This document shows, piece by piece, positions 22,266 through 34,052 of a DNA stretch of 64,000 bases (its first letter is position 1; the number at the start of each line of letters is the position of its first letter). Under the pieces are notes generated by a model. It saw only the letters and a program-made list of their open reading frames with translations, was not told the origin of the DNA and made no database searches. The stretch lies in the NCBI GenBank assembly GCA_027922465.2, contig BQMF02000121.1, positions 806,001 to 870,000 on the forward strand, read 5' to 3'. A program made the translations under genes and the position numbers. This DNA is from Turritopsis dohrnii (lineage: Eukaryota; Cnidaria; Hydrozoa; Anthoathecata; Oceaniidae).

Positions 22266-25200
22266 TTATAGCATAAGAACCCGAATTTGCAGAGGTGGTT
22301 CTACCTTCAAGGTTAGTGGGACTGTGCAAGTAAACTGGTCGTGCTCAGGATCTATTGTAAATCGGAAATGTTGCAACAGTCTGACCATTACGACTTTCAT
22401 CTCAAAAATTGCCAAGTTTTTGCCGATACAATTATATGGTCCATAGCCAAATGTGAAAGATGTCCCAGTTTTAACTAAAGCTGAAAAGAGATCGATATCT
22501 GATAAGTTTAATGCAATTTACAAGAACATTAGTCAAGATCAAGGTTACTTAAGTAAAAGAAAAATAAAATCTAATTTATTATTATTTACTTTCATCAAGG
22601 TATCGTTCTGGCAAAAAGCTTTTTGCATCATCAAAATAGTCTTCATCAGTATTGGCAGTCATACCAAGACAGAAAATCTGTGTGTCTTTTGGAATGCAAT
22701 ATGTTCCAACTATAACATCTTCAGATGTAATTCGACCATTTATAGGTATTACATTAAACAAGCGAAGACATTCTTTTATAAATGCTGAAGTGAATATCAA
22801 TTTTGAGAGCAGATCCAGATTCAACACTTCACCTTTGCCAATAAAATCTTGTATTTCTTTTCTACATTTGTCTTGGTGTTCTGGGAACTAAATTTATAAA
22901 ATGGGATTGCTTATCATTACATTCACTTCTCTCTTCTGCTTTTAATGATTATTCACTAAAACAGTTCAGTAGAAGAATACAAATTTCCGTACCCAACCAT
23001 TGTCAACAAAAGTGAACATAAAAGTGAACATAAAAGAATATAAATACCGTAATGCATCGATTAAACGCCCCCCTCGAATAGACGCCCCCTTTTTCAGGAG
23101 ATTTTTAAATAAACGCCCCCCTCTATTAGACGCCCCTCTCCAGAGAGGGGCGTTTATTAGAGACACACTAATTAAGGCATGTAGAACTACTACATTGCAT
23201 TGTTTCAGCCTCAATTTTGTATAAAAATATGGAAATTTGCGATAGACGCCTTTCTTTTTAAATTTTAAACTAACAGTTGGAAACTTTGTCTTTATTGACG
23301 ATGATCTTGAAGTTTAATTTTGTATATTTTTTATCGATGTTTATATTTAGTTTATATTTACGAAAAAGAAGAGTTTCACAAAAATTCAATAGACGCCCCC
23401 CTCTTTTAAATGCCCCCCTAAAAATTCAAAAAATTTAATAAACGCCCCGGGCGTCTAATCGAAGCATTACGGTACTCTACTAGTGAAATTGTTTTATTAG
23501 TATACTATCAAAAAATTAATTAAAAAATGTTTTTTCTTGGAACTGTGGCTTTTGAACTGAACGTTTCTTTTGACTGTTCGTCATTGACTATCAGGGAGAA
23601 CTTGATAATACACAAATTGTAAAATTAAGGTATAAAAGAGAATTTTGTCAGCTTCTACCATTCTGTCAATTGGATATTTTTGTAGTTTTTTCTTGCTATT
23701 AAAGGTATGTATATACAAAGCTGAAATTAGTACTCAAATTAGTTTTTAGCTTTTAGAAAAAGTTTTTGATAACCTATGAACATACTAATTAATTGAAAGA
23801 AAATTATAATAACCTTTGCCAAGTAATACAACACTCCAGGCAAAGATGTTGCAGTTGTTTCATGACCGGCCATGAAGAATGTATACACATTATCTTTGAT
23901 AAGTTGTTCGGAAAACATTTGGCCAGTTTTTTCATCTTTCTCTGTCATCATTATGGAGAGAACATCATTTTTTTCTTGTTCTGTGAGAGTACCAGCCGAT
24001 ATTTTTTCTTTACGTCTATCTATCACCTAAAACAATAAGAAAAAACAACTACAAAATACAACACCAATCTCTTTTGTTTTTAACATCAGCAATTGTGACA
24101 AAAACAAAATTAAGTAACATTGTAGATTTATATTTGTTTTTGTTGGAAGCTTTTTTATGGTTTTTTGAAAACTTGTTCTGGATAGATATAAATCAAAACA
24201 AACACTTTTGAGGTCAAGGCACGATATGAAATGTTATGTTTTTTATCTGAGAAATTTGCAATAAGTTATGAAACCAATTTTTCTTACACAAAGATTAGAG
24301 AAGTGGGATATTGAATTGATAACTGTTTTTCATAAGCATTTGAAAATGTGAGAAATGAAAAAGTCTAAAGATGGGATGTTTGATTTTGCAAGCACATAAG
24401 ATCTAAAATTCTGAAAATTATGTCAAAATGGCTTCATACATACCATTTGTAAAACTTTTTCTGCTGCTGCATTTGAGTCTTTGATAGTCTTTGCAGGACC
24501 AAATGGTAAATACCATAAAACTGGAAGATATTTCAAAATCATTCTAGAAGTGTAACTACAGACACCTTCAGTTTGTTCTCGAAAACTACTAACAAATGGA
24601 TTCACAGTGCTAGTTTGTGAATTAAAATTGTATGCAAATCCAACTTCTCCAATGATGTCAAAAGATAAATTGTTAAAGTAGCTTTTTACTTCAAGATTTT
24701 TTCCATGTGGACAATGTTGGACCAGGGATTTCCAAACCTTTGACAGAAAATATAAATTAACAGTTTATTTGTATGGAAATTATCAAAGCTGTTATACACT
24801 ACCTCATTGAAAACATTAGTACCTGTTTTAACCAGAACATAGATAAGGTGGTTGTAAGAGAACCATAATCAATAATGTTTAACATGCAGTATTTAGTATG
24901 CAGGTTCAGAATTATCCCTTATCATAATCCCTGTGCAGAGTTTCCACCAATAAGGGAAAAATTATGAAAGAAACTGACCTTGACTAAAACAGCTGCATGT
25001 TGGTCAAAAATAGGGATGTAATGTTTCATTTGACCAACAGAAAATGCTTTGCCCAAAAGCTTTTTCTGAAACCGATGGTGGCTCCCTTGAGCATTAAGTA
25101 AGCTTTGACCAGTGAGTGGAAAGTATGTTGGAAAGAAGGGTGGCCTTACATATTTTTCTGGTAAAGACAGCACCAACTTTTGATATTCAGGTTTAATCAT

Positions 25201-25523
25201 AACAACTAAATACTTTGAAGTACCTAGGAAGAGAAAAAATGTGAAACAAATAAACCAATAATACACTCATTAAGAGACTTAAAAAGAAACAGTAATAACA
25301 TACTAATTAAAGATCTCAGTCTAAACAAACCATTTTCTTTAAAGTCTTCTGCCCATTTATTAAAAAGGCCAATCTGATCTTTCACCAAAATGAAATAAGG
25401 CATGTGACCAAGGACAGGCCATTCAAATGGAGATGGGATATCATACAATGGAGAAAAATACTTATTTATAAAATCATAAATAATGTATCCAATTATTAAA
25501 GAAAAACATATAAAAATGTACAT
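22266..25523 (-). CDS. cytochrome P450, six exons, 494 aa, CYP4-clan/CYP46-like
   Basis: Exons 25304-25523, 24979-25223, 24444-24737, 23814-24026, 22590-22887 and 22266-22480 join in phase (1,485 nt including TAA). The protein has an N-terminal membrane anchor (residues 2-19), a proline hinge (IPSPFEWPVLGHMPYF, 29-44), I-helix MAGHETT (305-311), K-helix ECLR (363-366), PERY and the haem loop FGYGPYNCIG with Cys441. It is expected to be a haem monooxygenase anchored in the ER; substrate unknown. The anchor, hinge and I-helix suggest a microsomal CYP4-clan or CYP46 (sterol 24-hydroxylase)-like enzyme. Oddities: the haem-loop Arg is Tyr439, and the C-helix WxxxR is H123-x3-K127 (HHRFQKK). Intron 4 holds a MITE. 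Donors include less common GTCAGT and GTTATT. It lies in tandem with a pseudogene and an exon-1 relic. Confidence 0.88.
23045..23474. mobile_element. MITE with C-rich inverted repeats, TA-flanked
   Basis: The left end TACCGTAATGCATCGATTAA and the inverse right end TTACGGTA (via TAATCGAAGCATTACGG) define a 430-bp element. TA at each outer edge fits a TA target duplicate. Internally the motif (T/A)AAACGCCCCCCTC / GACGCCCC is repeated several times in direct and inverted orientation, a marked GC contrast with the surroundings. No ORF. It sits in intron 4 of the intact P450 gene. Confidence 0.75.
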
Positions 25524-26461
25524 TTTTTTTAGTAAGCTTTTGTTCTGTCTCTAAACAAAGAAACAATACTTATAATACTATCATTAATATTATGAAAGAA
25601 ATTAGCATAAGAGACAGTCTTTCTAATTTACATAAAAAATGTTGACAAAAACTCCTAAAAACTGGTAGATCAAACGAAATTGAAATACCATGATCAGTGT
25701 CGAGTATAGGATAAAAGATTTCGAGTTATTGGTATATAAACACTTTTGTATGAATTTTTTTTGAAAAAGATTAACAACATTGTCCCCCCATGGGAGTTTA
25801 TAAATAAAAATTCCTTACAACACCTAGAAACAGAATAAAGTGGATGGCTTTTTTAAATGAAAATATATTTTTCTATTATATTTATGTGCTCTGTGTGTGA
25901 AACCAGGTATTAAAATTTCATTTTGATTCACAAAGCAAAGAACAGCTATATAAGTCCATTCAATTATCCATTCTGTATTCTTCCAGCATAATGTCTACAC
26001 TTTGTTTTTAATTAAATCACAAATACACTTGTGGCTTCTACCAAAAACATTTTTATAAGATCTTATGAAGAGTTTAAAGGCATTTGAATATGTATAGCTT
26101 ATCAAATTGTTTAAATAGATATGTGAAACATTATTACTTTCTCAATGTTTAAATCCAGAAAAATGCAAAAATTAAATGGTCCCAGGCAATGAGTTACAAG
26201 AATATCAGGATAATAAATGTATGTGAGTCCACTGGTTAAAACTTTGACAGGATCCCATAGAACCTTGGTACCTCTTCAGATATTATCTTGACAGGAAATC
26301 TTTTATAGGAAAGTTAGCCAGTACTGTAACAAGATTGATCCTGACACAACGAGAGAACTTGAATTATGGTAGGATTTTGTTACAATTATGACAGCATTAG
26401 CTAAAGATAAAAATATCTGCCAGAATGTCAATTTATCAATCCCACCTAATCCTAGTAGGAT
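25524..26461. other. no recognisable gene; P450 upstream region
   Basis: AT-rich sequence upstream of the intact P450 start. The promoter should lie here. No specific motif was recognised. Confidence 0.4.
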
Positions 26462-27257
26462 TACCTTAATGGTAAAAATTTTTGCGTGTTCTAATTTTCG
26501 CACATTCGTGCAAAAAAGTCAGAAATGCGCGAAAGTTAGTATCAAAATTACAGGCAAAAGGGCTGTGTGCCAAAATTTATACTGTTTTTTTCTAAATTTT
26601 ATTTCTCTTTTGACCCCCAGGATAATTTGATTGATGATACATGAGCTTAATACCAGTTGAATAATATCTATAATATCTATAATTATAATGTTGTCTTCAG
26701 CAAGTTATTATTTCTAGAATTGTTTTGATCAGTAGCCTGCCCACTGTCTTTCTTGCATAATGTATATACTAATAATTATAATTTCCTGAGGCTCCTTGTA
26801 TTCAAACAATGTGCTTTTCTTTGTTATTGGCATCTGAAGTGTCAACAAACATGGAATTTAAAAACCACCCTGGACAAGAGGAGAATGCCTATTAATGGGT
26901 CGCTGTTAACTGCCCTGCAACCTTAGCCCCACAAACCATGATAAATTTTGCAATTGAAAATATTTTAAAGGACATTCCCTTGAAATTACAGTTATATACT
27001 TATTTCTTTTTCATAAGTTTCGTTTTTTGGAAAATACAGCTTGTGCATAAATACTGACAATAAAATATAATATTCTAGTCAGTTCGACCTGAATAACAAG
27101 ATGAACTCGACCATTCAACAATCAGCTGCATAAAGGTGTGCATCCGCCAGTTAAGTGGAATTCTTTTGTATTTCAATTCATTTGCTCTTGTTTGGATAAA
27201 ATGATGTTTCAACAATCCAGAACTGAGAAGACTTTTACTTATTAAAGATTTCTATTC

Positions 27258-27398
27258 TATTGGCTGTACACTGGGTACAGCCACTAAGTTAAGTGTTTCA
27301 AAAGATATGGCTCAATCCTATGCTTGTTTGCATTCATATACAAGGCTTGTTATTGTTTGGCTGTACATGAGGTACAGCCATCAAGTTAAGTCACTACT
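27258..27398 (+). repeat. two copies of a palindromic GGCTGTAC...GTACAGCC unit
   Basis: GGCTGTACactgGGTACAGCC at about 27260 and GGCTGTACatgaGGTACAGCC at about 27359. Each is followed by CAxxAAGTTAAGT, about 99 bp apart. They are tandem copies just upstream of the LINE ORF1 and are candidates for monomers of its 5' promoter region (inference). Confidence 0.65.
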
Positions 27399-27608
27399 TA
27401 GTCTCTTGTGTGTGATCAATAATCTCCCGGCTTGTGTAGTATAAACAACCACCAAATGACTCTTCCTGCCAACACCGACTCAGAAGCGACGGATCAAGAA
27501 ATCAAAAGCTGGAAAAGAGTTATTGCTGAACTCGTGTTGATAGCAACCAACGAAACTGTCAAAAGCTGTATTTAAACATACGAACCATCAAAGCCAACTC
27601 ATCAAAAC

Positions 27609-28480
27609 ATGAAATCCTTGAAAGAATTTAGAAAGGAACCAATCATTAAGACACTACAATTTCTGTCCAAAGAAGAGCCCCCAAAACAAAACAAAGAAGA
27701 ACTTATAAACAAACCGTGTTTAAAAATTAAGAATTATTTTCCTGATTTGTGTCAGATTTGCAACTTGGCATACACATACAAGATTGAAAACAAACCATTA
27801 CTGAGCTGTGGATCATGTGGACAAGAGGTTCATCGTCCATGTTATGTAAACCTTCTGAGAAGCATGAATCTTCTCGATGAAAGTAAAGATATGCGCAATT
27901 ACCCTTTCAGAATACCAGGCATGTTGAACCTGTGTCCAACTTGTCAAGATGAATCAATCACTTTAATAAGGTTAAACCTAGTCAACCATCAAAAAATAAA
28001 GATGAAGGCACAATCCAAGTTCAGGAAGATGAAGATGAAGACACAATCCAAGGTAATGAAGATCCGGAAACTATCACACACCACATGACTGGGAGTCACC
28101 AGTTCGAACCCCAAGCAAATTCAGCCATCCAAAAGCGTGTCCTAAACTGATGAAACATGGAAACAAAGGTCCCAAAGGGTGCAAATCTGGATCTAACTGC
28201 GAAGATTTTCATCCAAGAATGTGTGCATCTTAGATTAAAAGAGGGGAATGCTTTAACAATTTATGCAGCTTTGCACATATAAAAGGAACAAGGAGGAAAC
28301 CCTCAAAACCAAATAGACAAAATAACTACAAGTCAGAACCTGAGGTTTTTCAGAAGATTCTGGACAATTTCAAACTCGAAATGATGAAAATGTTAAACAA
28401 GAAATTACAGACCACATTGCAACAGCAGATTCATCCACTACCACAATCACTAAACCACTCAGTCACAAAGCAGAATTACA
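27609..28480 (+). pseudogene. LINE ORF1: PHD-like finger plus CCCH-type zinc fingers
   Basis: The open frame 27609-28088 holds CQICNLAYTYKIENKPLLSC, then GSCGQEVHRPCY and LCPTCQDE. This C4HC3 spacing is typical of PHD fingers and is known in CR1 ORF1 proteins. After a frame change, 28105-28480 encodes CPKLMKHGNKGPKGCKSGSN, then CEDFHPRMCAS, a stop, and GECFNNLCSFAHIKG. These are CCCH-like fingers followed by a coiled, Gln/Leu-rich tail. Such fingers are expected to bind the element's RNA. One in-frame TAG (at CAS*) and the frame change mark it as inactive. Confidence 0.65.
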
Positions 28481-28481
28481 G

Positions 28482-31400
28482 ATAGAAAATTATAAACTTT
28501 TCAGGAAAGACAGAGTTCGTGCAAAATCTAAGTATGGACAGTGTCTAATCTTAGCGGTGGCCCGACTGTCTGAGACAGTCAAAAGTTGGTTCGGGCCACC
28601 AAAAATTTTGAAAATCAGTGTTGCAGTGGCCCGACTAGACAGGCCAAAAAATAAATATACAAATGAGAGATTTGAAAAAAAAACAAGAACAAAAAAGTAT
28701 AACTTTGCAAGTTTAGCAAAGTGTCTTTACCTCCTCCTTCGAACGACATTACGACAGTTCCTAACTATTTTCATTATGTAATAAATACCACAGCACTCCA
28801 CACAGCACTCCACCATGTCTTAATAGCCAATCAGAAACTTTGATTTGATGTTCCTTATTATCAGCTAAGATGGAGAACATTTTTTACAAGCTTTGCAGGT
28901 GTTTTCTTAGTGACGCTATATTTGTTCAATTTCTTAGTGCTACTAATTTTCGCGGGCACCAACTATTGCGGTTTTCGTTAATTTTTTGTTCTTCTTTTTG
29001 TTCTTCAGACAATAATGTCATCGTGAGATTCATTTTTCGAATAAATGTTTTGAAATTTACATTCCATCAAACGCGAGCAATCAATATCGTGTCTACAGCA
29101 TGGTCAAAAGAAAAATATGTTTCTTTTCTGTTGATATGTACAAAGTGAGAGAGTTCAGATGATTTTTTTTAAACGATGTCACTTTTCACTTTTTTAAACC
29201 CGTCAGTGAAAAAATCAAAATTCTAAAAGAAGAACGAACACAGAAAGAACAGAAACAGAATGAAAATAAGTCAAAGTAATCAAAGAAGCAAGCGACCATA
29301 TTTTTGTGATAATAACAAGGAGCATAAAAAACCTGGACCAAAGCCTAAAAAGCAAAAAGATGTTGATACTATTGAACTTTCCTAAACACTTTATTTCTTT
29401 TCGAAAACCATTCGTATTTGTAGTATATATCATGTGCAGACATTCTTGCTAACTTTTCTTTTGTTTTATATCGTATTTATTCTACTGTATGCTGCATACA
29501 TCCAGACTTCCGATGGACGTCCCTCCTACGTAAAGGTTGAATTAACGAAAAGCCTTTATGACCTAGCAAAATTTTCGTCGGGCCACCAAAAATTCTAAAA
29601 CCAACGATGTCAATGGCCCGACGTGACACCCAGATAAAATCTTAAGATTAGACACTGATGGAGGTGTTATTATTTACATTCGGGATGATATATAGCACCT
29701 TACTTCGAACCGTTGCTTGAATTTTCCAACGGTGTGAATGAGGCACTAATGGTTTTCTCAAGAAAGCTGAATTTATTATTGTGTGTCGTCTACAGGCAAC
29801 CAAACAATGCCACCCATAAATCCAGTGGATTAGAATTTGTAAAACTCATAACTGCCATTCAAGCAAAGATTGATGCTATCCAAGGCTGCGTTCCTGACTT
29901 CTATCTATTTGGTGACTTCAATATTCCTTATATACCCTCCATCAACTCATGCACGCCATCACCTTCCTGTGATAAGCAGCTTTTAATGATTTAACTGATT
30001 TTAGCTTACACCTTAACCTAACACAAATAATTCACAACTCTACACATCGCGACGATAACTTCCTTGATTTTCTATTTACAAACAATACAGACTCTATCTT
30101 TAATATACATGCACACCTACCACCTATTCAGACCACTATTTCATTAATATCGCAGCCCACTTAGCCCTGAAGAAACCAACCTTAACTACAAGAATTTAAA
30201 AAGCGAATTTGATGGATTTAATTTCCATAGCGATAAAATCAACTGGGAAAGCATTAACAATCAACTATCTCACGTTAACTGGGGAGAGGCGTTGGATCAA
30301 CCAAATCCTGATACACAATATAAAGCTTTCCTTGACAACTGTTTACATGTTATCTCCAAATACATACCTTCAAGAAAACCACCCAAAAAACATTCGATAG
30401 TTCCACGTGACCGTAGAATTTTAAATGCAAAAAACTTAAAAAAAACTTATCGATATCGAATTCAAATTACAAGAATCTTATAAAAAAGAGAGAATGGACA
30501 GCGCGGATATGATGCAACATCTAAGATAAAAACAAATCCTAAATATTTTTACTCATATGCAAAACGTTTTAGCAATACCAAACCAAAAATTGGACCTCTC
30601 CATGACCCAACAAAAGACAAACTTACAGCTGACTGTTACGAAATGACTAACATTCTCCAAAGACAATACATGTCTGTATTTATACATCACCCAAAAAAGA
30701 CTACATTTTTACTGACCATCAAGAACACCAGGAAAGTTCATTTCTAGAATTCACTGAAGACAACTTCATTAAAGAGATCGACACAATACCGTCTAATTCG
30801 GCTCCTGGACCTGATGGAATACCAACAGTTTTCCTAAAGAAGTGCAAAGATTCACTTGCAAAACAATTGAAAATTATCTGTCGAAGCAATTTGAATAATG
30901 GAACAACCCCAAGTATCCTCAAAACAAGTCATATATCTCCTGTGGTGATCAAAGTGCACCAGTGAACTACCAATTGCACTAACATCATTGATTTTGAAAA
31001 AACATCTACAACTACACCTCGAAACAAATCAACTCTACAATTCGTCCCAACACGGTTTTAGGACAGGCCAACCATGTCTTGGTCAGCTACTTGCACACAC
31101 AGAAAAACTGATCTCACGCATGGAAAAAGGCAAGAATGTAGATGTTATATACCTTGATTTCAGTAAGGCATTTGATAGAGTTGATCATTCAATCCTGTTA
31201 AACAAACTGAAAAAGAACAAAATCGGAGGAAGAATCCATAAATGGTTAAAGTCTTTTCTTACAGGTCACTTGCAATTCGTCTCCGTCGATGTATTTCTAT
31301 CATTCAAAATTCATTGTCATTTCTGGTGTCCCACAAGGTTCTGTCCTCGGCCCACTACTCTTCCTCATTATGATCCAAGATATTGACGAAAATGTTATCC

Positions 31401-32340
31401 ATTCAACTCAATCTTCATTTGCCGACGATACGAGGCTGCTGAAAGGTATTTCAAACATTGAAAATGTTGCAGAGCTACAAAATGACCTTCATGCAGTCTA
31501 CAAGTGGACAGAACAGAATAATATGAAGTTAAATGGAACAAAATTTGATCATCTCCCTTATGGAAAAAATACGAAGCTCAAGTCCCATTTTTCATACCTA
31601 TCAGATACAGGAACAAAAATTAATTCAACCACCTCTGTGAAAGATCTTGGTGTTATATTATCAACTGATAATGTCGTATGACTTGCAAATTAGAAATATA
31701 ATCCAGAGAGAAGAACTTAAGTTCATGGATCTACCGAACCTTTCAATCCAGGGACAATGCTAACATTATGGAAATCGTTGGTTATTCCACACCTGGACTA
31801 TATTGTTCTCAGTTATGGGATCCAACGAAACGATCTCTTAAGCAAGATCTTGAAGCTCTCCAGAAATCATTTTGAACGGTATACCATCACTAAGAAACCT
31901 AAATTATTGGGAGAAATTGAAGAAGTTGAATATCTACAGTCTCGAGAGGAGAAGAGAAAGATATAAGATCATATACACTTGGTGCATCCTTAAAGGAACA
32001 GTACGAAACTTCAATTTTGATGATGGTAACGGTGGTATATATGCTCACACAAGTCAGAGACTAGGACAAAAATGTCACCTCAAATCAGTTAATTCAACCC
32101 ATAGAAATATCTGGAAAGGTTGTCTGTCTGAAGAAGGGCCAAGACTCTTCAATGTCCTTCCCCAACATATCAGAAATACAAGTGACTGTGCCAAAACCAT
32201 CTTACAAAACTATATTAGACCAATTTCTACAACACATACCTGACGAACCACTGCTCTCAAGTTACCTTTCATTTAGGAGAGCGGATTCCAACAGTATCGT
32301 AGAAATGGTCAAGCATTGGACACCGTCGTGTTGAATGAGT
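28482..32340 (+). pseudogene. LINE ORF2: AP-type endonuclease and reverse transcriptase, fragmented
   Basis: The endonuclease starts with NYKLFRKDRVRAKSKYGG and, after the hAT insert, GVIIYIRDD. It continues as LLLCVVYRQPNN, FGDFNIPY and, after another frame change, FLDFLFTN and SDHYF. The RT region (30720-31690) has SAPGPDGIPTVF, SQHGFRTGQPC, VDVIYLDFSKAFDRVDHSIL, VPQGSVLGPLLFLI and the catalytic box FADDTRLLK (FADD rather than YADD). The C-terminal part (31757-32243) has the usual LINE tail (RRRERYKIIYTWCILKG). At least five frame breaks or stops. Its role in an intact copy would be target-primed reverse transcription. Confidence 0.75.
28539..29657. mobile_element. hAT-like non-autonomous element with 5-bp TSD
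   Basis: The TIR is CAGTGTCTAATCTTA at 28539 and its inverse ending at 29657. ATGGA is duplicated on both sides (28534-28538 and 29658-29662). Subterminal GGCCCGAC / GTCGGGCC motifs repeat near both ends. The CAGTG terminus is hAT-like, although the TSD is 5 bp rather than the usual 8. Removing the element and one ATGGA restores the LINE endonuclease frame (SKYGGVIIYIRDD). Internal open frames do not resemble a transposase. Confidence 0.85.
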
Positions 32341-32889
32341 GAAGATTCACAGAAGCCATCTCAGGTAACTCCAGTAAGTAATATGCACGAAATAAACACT
32401 TTTATTGGGTCACAAAATTTAATATGTGCGAAAATTAGTATGTGCGGAAATTTCTACCATTAAGGTAGTAAGATCCTGACAAGACTGAGTAGGTTGAGTT
32501 TTGTTGCTATTGTAACCTTTATTGTCTGGTGGCGTTATGGAACATGACTGAATAAACTATTTGTTTCTTAGGATTAATGACGTTTTGTTGTAAAAAAGAA
32601 CTTCTCATTTTCTCAAGAAAATGCTACAGAGATCATTATTTTTGCAAGACCTTCATTATGTGTATACAACAAAAAACATTTAAAAATCTAAAGAAACAAT
32701 TTTTAGTTTTGTATTCAAACCCAGCAGTATACATAATCAAGAAAGATACCTCTGTTCTGACATGATTTCATCTCTCAGCATTTGAAAAAGTAATGACTGA
32801 CCACAGGTTCCCATGTTTCTTTTTTCGAAAAAGAAGCCAGAACACATCTCTAGTTCAACGTTGTTCTAAAAGAATTTTAAAAAAGTCCT

Positions 32890-34052
32890 TTGAAAAATTC
32901 CCCAGTTAAAAACTCATTCATTGGCAAAATTGGTCTGGTGGTGCATTGCAATGAAAAGGAAATCAACACCATCTACAGACTTAACAAGAGGGCAAAAATT
33001 GAATTCTTCACACTAGTCGGAAAGACAGAGGAAATAACAACAAGAGAAATTGTTAAACAAGGAACAGTGCTTGGCTCAATCCTCTGCTGTGCATCAACAG
33101 AGAGAGTGAACAAGGGGAATGCAGCAACATACATCAGCCCAGAACTGAATCTGCAGTCGCTTGTGTACATAGATGACATTGCAGGGGCTGGTAGCAGAAG
33201 CACAGTAGAAATGACATTACAGAATTTGCCGGTGATGGAAGAAGAAAAGCAGTTCAATTTCAGTCGGGAATAGTCCAAAGTAATGATCATCGGGAACAAA
33301 AAACAAAGCAATCACTTAATGACAACAGGCAGCATTAAAAGTGGTACCATAGAAAGATGTCGCGAATATCAGTATGTTCGTCAATGGTTTTTCGAAGATG
33401 GTACACTAAAAAGACAAGCCTGCAAGGAGAAATCAAAGAAAACAAGAGGTGCACTCAATGTAATGGCCTATAAGAATTGAGCGGGAGAATTAGAGATATC
33501 GCTCAAATTATACCTGTATAAGACAGTAATGGTGAATACAATTTTCCATGGGATAAAAGTCTGGACGATGATGAACCAGACAGAAAAAAAAAGACTTGGA
33601 GAGAATCCATGTTAGAGCCATAAGAACATCCTGGGCTTCCCAAAAACAACACCAAGACGGGACTGTATGCAATTCTGGGATTATGGCCAATTGAAGAAAC
33701 CCTACTTTACAAAAAGCTCATGATCCTACACCAGATGAAGAACGCCAAAAAAGAAAGACTGGGAAAGCTGGTGTGATTGAATCAAGAAAAATGGTCCATG
33801 AAGAATAGCTGGCTAGGGACAATAAAAGAGGAGCTTGAGATGAAGAAGATAAGAATAGACACAACTAAAGTGAAGGGAGAGAAGAAATCGAGATGGAAGA
33901 AGATGATAAAGAAGGAAATCACAAAATACCTCAAAAGAAGAGTTCAGGAAGAAAGAGGCAAAAGGAAGATGAGATTTGTAAACACAGTTAGGACCACTCG
34001 ACCAGAATTCGTCGCTAAAATAATTGTGATTTGTTATAAAGAATTGCCTTGA
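32890..34052 (+). pseudogene. second LINE reverse-transcriptase fragment, different family
   Basis: 32890-33273 encodes VKQGTVLGSILCCASTERVN and LQSLVYIDDIAGAGS, which correspond to RT motifs around the catalytic box (here YIDD). Frames continue as KVMIIGNKK, then GFPKTTPRRD and a basic C-terminal tail (KGEKKSRWKKMIKKEITKYL). Several frame breaks and stops are present. Similarity to the CR1-like element next door is low, so it is a separate LINE lineage that I cannot name confidently. Confidence 0.6.

Larger units (their letters stand above)
27250..32345 (+). mobile_element. CR1-like non-LTR retrotransposon, decayed
   Basis: It has two reading frames in the usual LINE order: a zinc-finger ORF1, then an ORF2 with an apurinic-type endonuclease and reverse transcriptase. 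ORF1 with a PHD-like finger fits CR1-clade elements. Stops and frameshifts occur throughout ORF2, and a hAT-like element (28539-29657) interrupts the endonuclease region. The limits are approximate: the 5' part starts near the GGCTGTAC repeats and the 3' end is before the host TIR margin. Confidence 0.75.
26462..32467. mobile_element. TIR-bounded DNA element that hosts a LINE insertion
   Basis: The ends read TACCTTAATGGTA(A/G)AAATTT at 26462 and, as inverse, at 32467. About 42 bp is alignable, including CTAATTTTCGCAC. The flanks carry GTAGGAT (26455-26461) and GTAAGAT (32468-32474), a near-perfect 7-bp duplication. Inside are only short unique margins, and the rest is the LINE at about 27.25-32.34 kb. 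No transposase of its own is recognised, so it is probably non-autonomous. Confidence 0.65.

Noticed and set aside
33283..34052. Lys/Arg-rich open frames that could be a separate small basic protein
   Set aside because: They continue the decayed LINE RT fragment (C-terminal basic tail) after frame breaks.
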